A model generated the notes under the pieces. It did no database searches, was not told the origin of the DNA, and saw only the letters and a list, made by a program, of their open reading frames with translations. This document shows positions 10,725-21,232 of a DNA stretch of 64,000 nucleotides, one piece after another. Where the stretch lies: NCBI GenBank assembly GCA_000711775.1, contig ARYC01000128.1, positions 62,001 to 126,000 of the forward strand, in the 5' to 3' direction. The stretch's first letter is position 1. Each line of letters opens with the position of its first letter. A program made the position numbers and the translations under genes. Origin of the DNA: Oxytricha trifallax (lineage: Eukaryota; Ciliophora; Spirotrichea; Sporadotrichida; Oxytrichidae).

Positions 10725-13700
10725 ATGAACATTTTTTCAAGATACTTCTCATCTGCGACTAAAGAATAACAATCTTTAATTGACCTTTCAAACAATAATT
10801 TACAGTAATCTCATGAAATGAGCCATTAGGAAGGTCAACTACCCAAGACTATAATGGGAATTTGAAATAACTAGCAAATAGATCAGAGTATTTTAACAGA
10901 CACATTCAAGCGCAAGCATGACTATTTGAGGATATCTCTAATAGAAAAATGCAACTTTAGATGTTAGGTAATTTATACTTTGCAAAAAATTAACAATTCT
11001 ATGTAGTATTGTATGCCGGAGGAAGGTGTATAGTTAAGCCCAGATGACAAAATAATGTCAAGAGAACATGTAACACAAATACTTCATTATAGTATCAATT
11101 GTTATAGGTTAATCGGATTATTGATATTTGTTCTGACCGAGACCCCCCCCCTACCCCCCCTCCCCCCCCATGAAAATATATGACCCTCCACCCTCCCCCC
11201 CCCTATATAATAATTTTTTTTTCAAATTTTATGAAAAATATATACTTATGCTTTGAATCATGCTCTAACTAAAAAAATCTTGCCCTGCGGGCAGCTACTG
11301 TTATTTATTATTATTTATTTGATGAGCTTCACTACGTCCGTCGACTTTTTTTGATACATGCTTGTATAGGAAAATATTACAAATGCATTTTACTTTTGAG
11401 TGTCATTAATTTTATTTTTATTATATCTATTAATATAAACGAACCCAAATTCTATTTAATAAATTTTTATATCTACAATCGTCTTCATTGGGCATAATAC
11501 TTTCTAATAATATGATAAACATTTAACTTTTGTAAATATTTGTCTTCTCAGATCTTAATTAATTATGAAAATAATATATTTAAATTTAAACAATATCTAA
11601 TTATATTATTTAATATTTTAATGATAAAAAAAAGTAGATTAATTTTCTTAATCATTTAATTTAAATATAATTAAACCCTTAAATCAATAACTTATATTTT
11701 CAAATTCATTGATAATTTTATAAGTTGTCGATTTCTCAAAATATCACAAGAAAAAATTAATAGATTTGATATTTAGCAAACAATATTAGCTCTACAGATT
11801 AGAGTTTGTTCAGTTTGAAAAAAATAGTAAATTAAATCTCTCATTATCTTTCCAATTAAAGTTTTTTAATCCTGTTTAAAACATTTAAGTTTATTTAGAA
11901 ATTTACAGAAAAAAAAACATTCAAGTATTAAATAATGATTAATAAATAAGGCTGATTTTTTCTTGAAGTTTGAGGCATGATATAATCTATAAGATTTAGA
12001 GTTATTATCTGTAACTGATTTTATTCAAGATAAGATAAAAAGGGATTATATTTTTTATTGATGAAATTGTGTATGGACCCTAAAAAATAAGTAATTTATT
12101 TATTTTATAAAAAATGAATTTAATTAATAGTGTGTTAATGAAATGGCTAAGCTATCTTACTAAAATATAAAATGAACTCATTAAATTAAAAATTATAACC
12201 TTTATAAAATAATTTAATTAAAAATTTCATCTTTAACTATTTAAAAATGATCTCATAATTAATTAAGATCTGAGAAGACAAATATTTACAAAAGTATAAT
12301 GTTTATCATAGTTATTATAAAGTATTATGCCCATGAAGGTGATTGTAGATATAAAAATTTATTATAAAGAATTTGTTTTCGTTTTTATTAATAGATATAA
12401 TAAAAATAAAATTAATGTTACTCGAAAGTAAAATGCATTTGTAATATTTTCCTATACAAGCATATATAAAAAAAAGTCGACGGACGAAGTGAAGCTCATC
12501 AAATATAATAATAAATAACAGTAGCTGCCTGCAGGGCAAGATTATTTTTAGTTAGAGCATGATTCAAAGCATAAGAATATGTTTTTCATATAATTTTTAA
12601 AAAATTATTATAAGGGGGGGAGGGGGAGGGTCATATTTTTTTATGGGGGAGGAGGAGGGTAGGGGGGGTCTCGGTCAGAACAGATATTTTTACATAAGTA
12701 GGAGTGAATAAGATCAGGCTCACAGGAGGAGAGGTAAATTTTTTTATTTTAATTATGATTAGCCTTTAGTTAGAAAAGACTTGATTGACATTAATTTTAT
12801 TTCTAATTAGTAATATATTGTAATACATAGTGCATGATATCAAGAGTAGACCATAAATAAAAACTATTGCTATGACTACAAATGCCTCCCTCCTCCCCAG
12901 GAAAATAGAGAGATTGAGAGAGGCCGGTCTTAATCAAATAAATATCTCTCTAGACACTCTTGTAGAGGCAAAAAACCAATTTATAACTCGAAGACACGGT
13001 GGATTTCAGTAAACACTAAAGGTAAGGTTCAACTGCATACCAGTTTTATTTCTCATAAAATACCAATTTTAGCCGGATATTTACCTCCTTTAAATATAGG
13101 CGATAGACATGGCTCTAAACTTAGATTTCGAAGCAGTGAAACTCAATGTTGTAGCTATGAAGGGATTCAATGAAGACGAACTTTGTGACTTTGTAGAGTT
13201 TGTTAAAGATAGAGCAATGGAAGTTAGGTTCATAGAGTTCATGCCGTTCGACTAGAACGATTGGAATAATAAGAAACTGCTCCCGTATTTCCAAATCAGA
13301 AAATTGATAGAAGATAAGTATAAACTAACTCGCAACTAAGATGGGCCACATGCCACTAGTAAGGTAACTACAATCATTAAACTTAAATACCCAATTATAT
13401 CTAATGATCCTAATCAATTTAAAAATATGAATTAATGGTAAAGTTATCGTTAATTTTTATTTGTTAATAATAAAAAATTAATATATATATTCATTGTATA
13501 TTATTTAATTTGTAGACATTTAGTATTGAGGGATATAAGGGAACAGTTGGTTTTATTTCTTCAATGAGCGAACATTTTTGTGGGGGTTGCAATCGCATGC
13601 GAATCACAGCAGATGGAAACTTAAAGATCTTTTCATAAAAATTTTCTATTCCATTATCTTCTTTTGTTGATAACTGGATTTATTTTATAAGATTTGCCTG

Positions 13701-13868
13701 TTTGACAACAGAGAAATAAACTTGCGGGAAATGATTGACTAGGGCATGAGTGACTCAGATATTTTGCTATAAGTCAGGGAACATCTATATAAGAAACATT
13801 TCTCACATGGAGGGGTAGATAGCATCCTCTAAAGAGAAAATAGGTCAATGACCAGGATCGGAGGTTGA
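10725..13868 (+). CDS. MOCS1A: Molybdenum cofactor biosynthesis radical-SAM enzyme (MOCS1A/MoaA type)
   Basis: Nine blocks (10725-10833, 10900-10967, 11007-11087, 12686-12733, 12763-12793, 12810-13021, 13100-13363, 13516-13628, 13694-13868) total 1101 nt, exactly 367 codons. MoaA-type enzymes convert GTP toward cyclic pyranopterin monophosphate with S-adenosylmethionine and two Fe-S clusters. The N-terminal cluster motif [14 protein letters not shown] (CX3CX2C) is present. So are [47 protein letters not shown] (second-cluster Cys) and [12 protein letters not shown]. The protein ends in Gly-Gly, as MoaA does. The first 20 residues ([10 protein letters not shown]..) resemble a mitochondrial targeting peptide, which fits the known site of this step. 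Several splice choices rest on family alignment. The block around 11087/12686 is the least certain. Confidence 0.92.
10834..10899 (+). other. MOCS1A intron 1 (66 nt)
   Basis: GTCAACTACC..TTTTAACAG. It contains an in-frame TGA at about 10867. Removal joins His-Gln-Glu to Asp-Thr-Phe-Lys-Arg-Lys, the conserved start of the MoaA domain. Confidence 0.75.
10968..11006 (+). other. MOCS1A intron 2 (39 nt)
   Basis: GTAATTTATAC..TCTATGTAG interrupts the iron-sulphur motif between CNFRCQ and YCMPEEG. It is a multiple of three and has no TGA, so only homology shows it must be removed. Confidence 0.75.
11088..12685. other. MOCS1A IES containing a foldback-type element
   Basis: The MoaA frame is open up to His at 11085-11087 and resumes at Ile 12686, giving ..[18 protein letters not shown], colinear with other MoaA proteins. 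The shared bases at the borders are only AT (11086-11087 and 12684-12685), or ATA if shifted, so the exact pointer is uncertain. About 40 bp at the left and almost nothing at the right lie outside the mobile element at 11129-12682. The element therefore seems to have inserted into, or become, the IES. Confidence 0.65.
11129..12682. mobile_element. Foldback-like element with ~430-440 bp terminal inverted repeats
   Basis: The left arm (11129 to about 11569) and right arm (about 12254-12682) are inverted copies, roughly 85-90% alike by eye. They begin TGTTCTGACCGAGACCCCCC and include a C-rich tract, GCTTTGAATCATGCTCTAAC and CGTCCGTCGAC. The element is flanked by a direct repeat GATATT (11123-11128 and 12683-12688), consistent with a target-site duplication. 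The ~680-bp centre is AT-rich and has no ORF I can support, so the element is probably non-autonomous. The arms are far longer than in ordinary MITEs. Confidence 0.85.
12734..12762 (+). other. MOCS1A intron 3 (29 nt)
   Basis: GTAAATTTTT..TATGATTAG splits the conserved LTGGE / PLVRKD motif. Removal restores the frame (29 nt is not a multiple of three). Confidence 0.65.
12794..12809. other. Candidate 16-bp micro-IES
   Basis: ATTA at 12790-12793 and 12806-12809 brackets a frame change between Arg-Lys-Asp-Leu-Ile-Asp-Ile and Ser-Asn-Ile-Leu-Gln-Tyr. Removing 16 bp between the repeats fixes the frame, and no GT donor exists there. A sequencing indel is the alternative. Confidence 0.5.
13022..13099 (+). 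other. MOCS1A intron 4 (78 nt)
   Basis: GTAAGGTTCA..TTAAATATAG. It is a multiple of three without TGA, but removal makes RRHGGFQQTLKAIDMAL colinear with other MoaA proteins. Confidence 0.65.
13364..13515 (+). other. MOCS1A intron 5 (152 nt)
   Basis: GTAACTACAATC..TTAATTTGTAG. Removal joins ATSK to [15 protein letters not shown] as in MoaA proteins. It could also be an IES, but the borders are good splice sites. Confidence 0.6.
13629..13693. other. MOCS1A IES (65 bp, pointer AAGAT)
   Basis: AAGAT lies at 13624-13628 and 13689-13693 in the same phase (Lys-Ile). Removal restores [17 protein letters not shown] at the C-terminal cluster site. There are no GT..AG borders. Confidence 0.75.
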
Positions 13869-15311
13869 TAATTAAAATACAAAATAATCATAGATTTTAG
13901 AATTAATACCATTAATTTAATGAGTAATAAAAAACAAAAGCTAAATTTATAATCAGAATAAGCAATCAAAGATTTGAGAAGTGGCAAAGGATATATAAAT
14001 AATTAAATTAATATTCCTTATTAATTAAAACCACGTTTACGATATAAATAAAGTCTTTATATTAATCAAATAAAAAATAAGATTTGCTATCTTCTCCTAT
14101 CAATATAAGTAATTAAAAATATAATAATATATGTTAAAATTATTTATAAAAATTTAAGTTCCTGTTTAGAATCTTTGTATAGGGGGACATAATTAATGAC
14201 TTAGATAGTGATATATTTGATATTTTAGCTGTAGTCATTTTCTTAAAACTTATGTTGCAATTTTTATATACATGATATTCACTTTCTTTTACTTTAAATA
14301 TAATTATGTTACAAATGAAGTATTTTTCAATGAAAAATTCCAAAAAATTTTTACAAAAATTAATTTTATTATTATTCACTTAAAATAAATAGGTTTTAAT
14401 GTTACTATGGGCTCCATTATTATAATATTTATATTTTATTTGGATATTATAGTTTTAAGGTGCTAAGAACTCTAAAAAATATCTTGAAGAGTTTTTAATG
14501 TAAAATATTGAAGGAATAGATCTAATAGAGAGAAACTTATTTAATTAAATTAATAATTTTGCAGAATATAATTAAATAAAAAACTAAACAATAATTTGTA
14601 TCCAAGTTTAACTAGAATTTAATGTATTTGAGAGATCTTATATTAATTTTCATAAATTTAATTGCACTATTTTTTCTATTATGATTGTTAGAATAATAAT
14701 CATGACATAAAATAAAATAAGGCTGATTTTGATATAGGAAAAAAAAGGAAGTAACAAGTTTGCAACATTTTTCAATTTCAACAAATTTTTAATTTATTAT
14801 TATTATAAAACAAATTAATTCAATTCTTATGATATAAAAATATATATTTAGAGAGTTTTGTGAGCTTATATAGATTTTAAAATTGAGGGCAACCTCAAAT
14901 TTCATGGATTCTTCCCAAATATTTCTTATTGGACTACATAAACTCATAGTATGATTTTAATTAAATTAAATGACAAAATATAAATATATTTAAATTGATA
15001 ATTTTATTTTATTATCAATTTACATGATTAAAAACCCTAAGATGAAAATCTTATATTGATAACAAGTTTTACATGTTTAAACTTTTAATTTTAATATTTC
15101 CCTTATCTTTTGTTGGAAATATAAAGGCTCTGAATTTTATTAATTAATTAATATTATATAATTGTTCTATTGTTAATTATTCAATATTTATATATTTATT
15201 TTTACATAGAACTAATATTAATTTAATATTTCCCTTGAAATAATTTGAGAATTGTGATTAAAGTAGAATTTATTAGCTAAGATTAGATATTAATTATCAT
15301 TTTATCAAGAA
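13869..15311. other. AT-rich region with two small coding-like islands
   Basis: Mostly non-coding. Two plus-strand islands look protein-like in the ciliate code: about 14457-14540 (Gly-Ala-Lys-Asn-Ser-Lys-Lys-Tyr-Leu-Glu-Glu-Phe..) and about 14880-14952 (Glu-Gly-Asn-Leu-Lys-Phe-His-Gly-Phe-Phe..). They may be isolated gene segments (MDSs) of an unidentified gene; no family recognised. Confidence 0.3.
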
Positions 15312-16690
15312 ATGGATTCTTAGAAATTTATAATTGAGTAGCTTTTAGATCAAGACGATTCAATTTTCTATGAGTAGCAGTAAGAGCGCAAAGCTCTTGC
15401 ACAGGAGGCTGCTCGGATGGCAGCTAAATTAGGAAAGATATATATATATATATATAATAAGGGATAAAAAGGAGTTCCACTTGCTTAAATTAATGTCAAT
15501 TTATTTAATTATGAGCTATTGAAAGCAATTAAAATAATCTGTCTGGAGTTGGTAAGACACATATGAAATCTAGGAGTGCAAACTTAAAATTTAAATTATA
15601 GGAAGTATTAGCAGAGATAATTCTTCTGAGTACTAAGGATTTTAGTAGTTGATGCCATCCATTATATTTGTTTTACTTATTTTATTATTATGAACTATCA
15701 TATTTTTATTAAAAATAAAACCTATGTTAAATGCCATATCCGGCGCAACCTCAAAATTAACATAGCAAACATAGCGAGAATCCACAGATAAATCGTAAAT
15801 TTTAATAATATTATAGCATTTTATAGCATTTCAAAACTTTTCAAACTTTGGTACTTATGGGTAAATTAACGCAAACATGAGACCTATCTAGATGATGTAT
15901 TGCTGTTCGTGCAAATATTTATTAGTTTTATATTATCGATTTATTTAAATTTGAATATCATTAAAGAAATTCCGATGGTTTTAAAACTATAACAAAATTG
16001 TTCTCTAACTTATAAATTTTATGAAATAATGTAAGAATCTATTAAAATCATCTTAATATGTAGAAATTATTCATGAGGGAACCTCCACCCGGCTGCTAAA
16101 TTCGTATACGAACGAGGAAGTTAACATACATTACTAATGTTACGAGTAGGTGAATGTGAAGGGTCAGGCCGGTATTCAAAATTTATTGCAAAGTATGATT
16201 CCTAAATTCAGCCTTTCATTCTCAACACCGAATCACTCTTCCAAACAATAAATTGTTGGCCAAGACATCTGCTTAGAAATTATTGATAGAAAATAATGAA
16301 AAATTTACATCTAATACTATTTAAACATTTATAGATCAATAGATTTATCAATCCAAACACAATGAACATAATAAACTCGTTCATGAACATTATAATACCT
16401 CCTCTCTACGATGGAGTGAGCGGATCCTGGTTCTGCTAACAAAGCTTGTACAACCAATTTATCATTAAATAATTGCATTAAAAATCCTTAAAATTTTCGA
16501 TATCCACATCTGTGATTCTTATTGATCTTACAATCTCCATTCCAGGCCTCCATGGTAAGAAAGCAAGAGGAATGATCAATCTTTTTGAGATTTTGCCCCT
16601 CTAGTCAACACCTATAATTTGTCTGTAGATTCCAGTTTCTTCTAGGAATCCAATGTATTAACAGAGCAATATTACTGATATTTTCTTCTT
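15312..16690 (+). CDS. Fragmented gene of unknown function
   Basis: A series of coding-like islands separated by AT-rich DNA. An ATG at 15312 starts MDSQKFIIEQLLDQDDS and runs to about 15440. Further islands follow at about 15600-15660, 15725-15800 and 16080-16300. The longest, 16363-16690, contains IIPPLYDGVSGSWFC and LIDLTISIPGLHGKKARG. Base composition is clearly richer in G+C than the flanks. Assigning all islands to one gene is inference; pointers were not resolved and no family is recognised. The last island runs up to the left end of the first TBE at 16697, so the gene may continue beyond the transposons or be broken by them. Confidence 0.35.
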
Positions 16691-16849
16691 GACATTAAAA
16701 ACCCCAAAACCCCTGAAGTTGTTTGATTGAGTTTTTGATTGATAAAAGTCGACTATTAGTGCTTGCTTTATTAGGGTTTTAATAGGGTTTATGTAGGGGT
16801 TTAATGTAATGTAAATTAGTGTGTTTTAGAGGTGTTTTATATTTACTAT

Positions 16850-18295
16850 TCACTCAAACAATACTTTGGCATCATGAGGCAACTTTCTAAACTTTATTTC
16901 TCCTATCCAACTTACAATTTAGTCCATTGTATGGTCCGCTCTATGGTTAAGCTTAATGATTATCTACTCAGCCATATCTTTCATTTACCTATTATCTTAT
17001 TCTAGTCTAGAAATTGCTGAATTCTCTGCTTTGAATATCTCTCTCTTACAGCTATAGTAATCATTTCTTGCCATATCGCATTCACCAATTTATGTTGATA
17101 GAGCCCATATATCCTACTTAATATCAAAATCTCTCTAGTCATTCTTTTCTGGAAAGTATTTAAGAGTACCATAAATGTTGCCAAGTCCTGAAGCTTCAAG
17201 TCTCTATGATCTATTGAAATCAATTATTACTACTCTGAGAGGTGAAAAGTCAATCATAATATTCTCAGGCTTCAAGTCTCTTTGAACATATCCTAAAGTG
17301 TGCAGCTCTTCAATGCCTTTGCAAACATATGTAAGAATAAGAGGTAACTACTATGGTATCCTTTAATCTTAAATTTAGTCTCTTAAAGTCATTAAGTAAA
17401 AAGGGAGACGAAAAGCTACATGGTCTTGAGCAAGCAGAATAACATCAAGCTTTATTATAAATCTTCTCTGTCTTTCTTTTGACTTAGTAAGTAATTGAGA
17501 CTCATTGACAAACTCTATTTGATACTTTTCATCGCATTTGAAGTAGTTGAACGGATAAATCTTGTAAGCAAACTGCTTATCAGTATGCACTTTTTTCTCA
17601 AATATATCTTTTAGAATAAGATAACTTTCTTTGCACTCAGTCAGGCCAACTATATTCAATATTTGAAGCTTGAGTGTATGCATCTTGAGAGTAATTTTTA
17701 CTATCTCAGAGGCAGGGAGGTTTCTAACTGCTTTAATGAGTTTATTCTCATTCTTAACTCTTTGATCCAGAGATTCTAAAGGGTCTCTTGGCTTCCTTTT
17801 TTGAAGATAGACCTCATCATTCTCAGGATCTATGACTTCAAACTTCTTACCATGATGGTTTTATAGGTGAACTTTTAAATCCCTTGAATGATGGTATTGC
17901 TTATTGCAATAAGAGCAGAAATATTTTCCATCTATATTATCATGCTTAAGATAGAGCTTGCGCTTGTTAGAATGCTGCTCTAAAATATGACGCTTGAGAG
18001 CAGATTTAAAAGTAAAGTTCTTCTAACTCTCTTCACATTAATGTAATGCCTTAACTATTTTTTTCTCTTCCTCCTCTTGAACCATTTTTATTTGTGCTTC
18101 TCAATGAATTTCATAGCTCTGCATTTCTTTTTAGCAATTGAATTGTTATTTAAAGTTTTAGACCTTAAGCAAGAAAATTTCAGGTTCATATTAGGTCGAG
18201 GCATCGCAAGTCTCAACTTTATTTTGATTCATGAAAGAAAGCTTTTACTGGCTCATGCCAAGCAATGCCGCTTTTCTTAGAAAGTTGCCGCTCAT
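16850..18295 (-). pseudogene. TBE zinc-finger/protein-kinase protein, one nonsense codon
   Basis: Reading from ATG 18295, one TGA occurs at about 18109. After it the frame is open from Met 18085 to TGA at 16850 (411 aa). One C2H2 finger is intact (YFCSYCNKQYHHSRDLKVH). The preceding finger lacks its second Cys. The kinase part has AYKIYPF (candidate ATP-anchoring Lys), QRDLKPEN in place of HRDLKPEN, and DFN in place of DFG. The protein belongs to the '57-kDa' ORF of TBE elements, whose role in transposition is not established. It is nearly intact for such a degraded element. Confidence 0.8.
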
Positions 18296-18843
18296 TTTAT
18301 AAATACTATTAATAATTATATAAGCTGTTTAAATTCTACCTTTTTACAATTTTAAGAACATATCCTTATAGATTAAGATAGGTTTAATAGAAACAGAGTG
18401 CAAGACATTATTTTTACATCTCTAAATTTTTAGATAATTTATATAGTATTTCATCAATTTTATTCATTAAAATGCACCTAAATGTGTTTTGTGAAGTTAG
18501 GTGGTGCTCCTAAATCTGTTCTTGTAAATTTAGGAGGGTTTAATTTTTTAATGTACCACCAAATGCGGTTTTGAACTTTAATTTAATCTCTAAATAAGAT
18601 TTTAAAAACCACATAATTAAATTAATTATTATTAGGAGCAATTTAATGGAGAAAGTTTGATAAAATGGAAGTCAAACTCTGAAACTTGGAGAAATTTCCT
18701 CCATCTTTCTTAATATATGTGACTCAGGTTGACCTCCAGTTGGATATCTCTTTTTAGTAGTATAATTTTAGTAAGTTTAGAATGGATATCCATAAAATTA
18801 AATTTCATAAAAATTTATAGAAACTGGAAGTAAGAAGGAATTG

Positions 18844-19161
18844 ATGAATGATGCAGTTAAGAGATTATAATCTCAAGATTTAATAGGGAAATTCAGAAGT
18901 AAGAGGACCTCTAAAGATACTTGGTATAGCAAGGTAAATTTTCATGTATAATCAATACGATTGTTATAGTTGGACTCTTCTTGCCAATTATAAGAGGACT
19001 AAAATCTCATTCTTTAAAGCCTTACTAAGTGAAGAGAAAAAAGCTTTTAAGTTTAATGAAATTAGGATGATTTAATTTCGTAACCACCCAGAAATATCAG
19101 TAAAAAATCTCGACTATGATGCTATGAGTTATCCAGATGTTGCTCTCTACCTTCCATCAAT
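18844..19161 (+). pseudogene. TBE 22-kDa-type protein, 5' fragment
   Basis: Begins MNDAVKRLQSQDLIGKFRSK, matching the homologous ORFs at 21233 and 56212, although their first ATG is lost here. A 36-nt intron (18934-18969, GTAAAT..TTATAG) sits at the same place and has the same length as in the third TBE. The frame decays and is cut at 19161 by the inserted TBE. Function of this TBE protein is unknown. Confidence 0.65.
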
Positions 19162-19280
19162 CAAAACCCCAAAACCCCTTAATGAGGTTTATAAGTGCTT
19201 TGATTTGTAGGGAATTTGTTAGGGGTTGGGGTTATTAATAGGTTTTAATGTGAAATTTATAGCAAATGTATTTAATTTAA

Positions 19281-20681
19281 TCACTCAAAATGCACTTTAG
19301 GATCATGTGGTAGAGGTCTGAAGTTTATCTTACTTAACCACAACTCTATCTGCTCTATTGATATGTCTGATCTTGAGTTTGGTTTTATTATTATTGACTC
19401 TGCCATTTGTTTCATTGATTGAGATACTCTTGTTCTGTCAATAAATTGCTTTATTCTTTGTTTAGCATCCTTCTCACACCTTGTAGAGTAGTAATCGTTG
19501 CGAGGCATATCGCACTCTATTATTATTGCTGCTAAAGCCCACACATCCCATTAAAAGTCACCATCTCTCCAGTCTTCTTTTTCTGGATAGTACCCTTGAG
19601 TTCCCATTACAGTTCCAAGCCTTGATACTTCCACTCTTTAGGCTCTATTGAAATCGATTATTGCTACTCTTACTGGTGAGAAGTTTATCATTATATTTTC
19701 TGGCTTCAAATCTCTGTGAACAAACCCTAACTTGTGAAGCTCTTTTATACCTTGTATGGTCTGAGTTGCTATTTATCCAAGCTACTTATGATTTCTTTGA
19801 TCTGTAATGAAATCTCTTAGGGTCATTTCATAGAGTGGGAGTCTGAAAGCAACATGATCCTTGGCAAGGAGAACAGCATCTAACTTTATTAAGTATCTAC
19901 ACTCTTTGAACTTTGCTTGAGTGAGTACTTGATACTCATTTGTAAACTCCATCTAGTATTTATCATCACTTAAGAGATAGTTGAAGGGATACACCTTGTA
20001 TGCATACTGATGATCATTGATAACTTTCTTATCAAAAGATTCTTCTAATATAAGGTAGCTTTAAAGTGAAGTGTCTAGGTCAATTTAGGCAAGAACAGGA
20101 ATCTTTTTGTATTGAATTTTAATCATGATCTTTGTGATTTCGGATGCTAGTAGGTTGCGTGATTTCCTCACATATTCTGATTCACTAGCTTGTTCAAGCT
20201 CTACAAGTTTCGAAGATTCTCTTGTTTTTCTTTTGTTCAGTAGCTTCAATTCATCTTCATGCTTTTCAATCTCTAAATCTTTCTTGTGAGCTTTTAAAAG
20301 ATGCTTCCTTAAATCTCTTGTATGAGCATACTGCTTATGGCACTCGAAGCACTCATACTTTCCGTCGATTTTATCGTGCTTTAAGTATATAGTTGGCTTG
20401 GCTTCTCTATGCTCTTTCATATGCCTATACCAACTAGATTTATGAGCGAAGTCTCTCTCACACTACTCACAAAAGTATACTTCTACTTCTTCAGTTTGTA
20501 TAGGCATTTCATTAATACCTTTCTCCTCCTCTCTGTCTCCCACACACTTGTTTGCCATTTATTTTCTATTATTAATTTCTATTTTAATAACAGAGACCTC
20601 AAGTGATAGCTCAGGTAGTTCCTTATGTGAGTTCATCTCACAGTTATCACATTTTTTATTGCTGCCAAAGGTAAGTCTCAT
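19281..20681 (-). CDS. TBE zinc-finger/protein-kinase protein, intact (466 aa)
   Basis: The frame is open from ATG 20681 to TGA 19281 with TAA/TAG as Gln. Two C2H2-like fingers lie near residues 85-145 (FCEQCERDFAHKSSWYRH and ECFECHKQYAHTRDLRKH). A basic/acidic linker follows, then a kinase-like domain: YAYKVYPF, FVHRDLKPEN (catalytic loop intact), IIDFNRA (DFN instead of DFG), and WDVWALAAI. The Gly-rich loop is not evident. DNA binding by the fingers and phosphotransfer are predictions from motifs. It diverges from the 22-kDa ORF across a ~550-bp repeat-containing gap. It is the only fully intact copy of this protein in the window. Confidence 0.88.
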
Positions 20682-20899
20682 TTAGTTTTATGGAAGTGCT
20701 GTTGTTTTTCTTAAAATGTTAGCGCTCATATTTAAATTTGAATTTAAAATTATAAAACTGCCTCTATAACTGAGAGCTTATATGAGAGGTTTGCAAGCCT
20801 ACAAGTTTCAAGGGAAGTTTTTAGAGTATTATAGAAGAAATATGAGTGTTAAGAGACAATCCAGCTCTAAATCTGGGTGAGAAAGTAACCATTTTAACT

Positions 20900-21060
20900 T
20901 TCAATAATAAGTTGATTATAGTACGTACCAATTTAGGAGGTGCTCCTAATTAAGTACGTACTGCTTTAGGAGGTATTTTGTCATTTTATGATTAAAATTA
21001 GGGTGCTCCTAATTAAGTACGTACCAATTTAAATTTAAAAATATCGTAACTATAACACTA
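20900..21060. repeat. Repeated palindromic units between the divergent TBE ORFs
   Basis: AATTAAGTACGTAC and GGAGGTGCTCCTAA units recur two or three times within 20920-21030, between the minus-strand kinase start and the plus-strand 22-kDa start. Both units are self-complementary in part. The position suggests a shared bidirectional control region, but this is inference. Confidence 0.6.
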
Positions 21061-21232
21061 GAAATTGATATCGATCTCTCAAGTTTGAAACAAGTTCTCA
21101 AAACCTTCTCCATATCCTTCTAAGAAGTTGACCTCCTATAGGATGCCCATATTTAATAGTAAGATTTACAGAAGTATACAATTGAAATCAATAAACTTAA
21201 ATTCGAATATCATTTCTTAATCTGTAAACAAG

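Larger units (their letters stand above)
16697..19161. mobile_element. Truncated older TBE transposon (element 1)
   Basis: The left end shows the telomere-type inverted terminus with its first C mutated to A (16697-16713), preceded by ATT. The internal order matches complete TBEs: a minus-strand zinc-finger/kinase ORF, then a plus-strand 22-kDa-type ORF. The element is cut at 19161, where a complete TBE begins. The right half (rest of the 22-kDa ORF and the transposase) is not found beyond 23163, so it was deleted before or during the later insertion. Sequence divergence from the other two TBEs is high. Confidence 0.85.

Noticed and set aside
12315..12539. Minus-strand ORF of 74 aa
   Set aside because: It lies entirely in one arm of the foldback element; it is hydrophobic by composition, and the other arm does not preserve the frame.
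16697..16713. C4A4 telomere repeats as a true chromosome end
   Set aside because: They are internal, paired with inverted copies 4 kb away and flanked by 3-bp duplications, so they are TBE termini.
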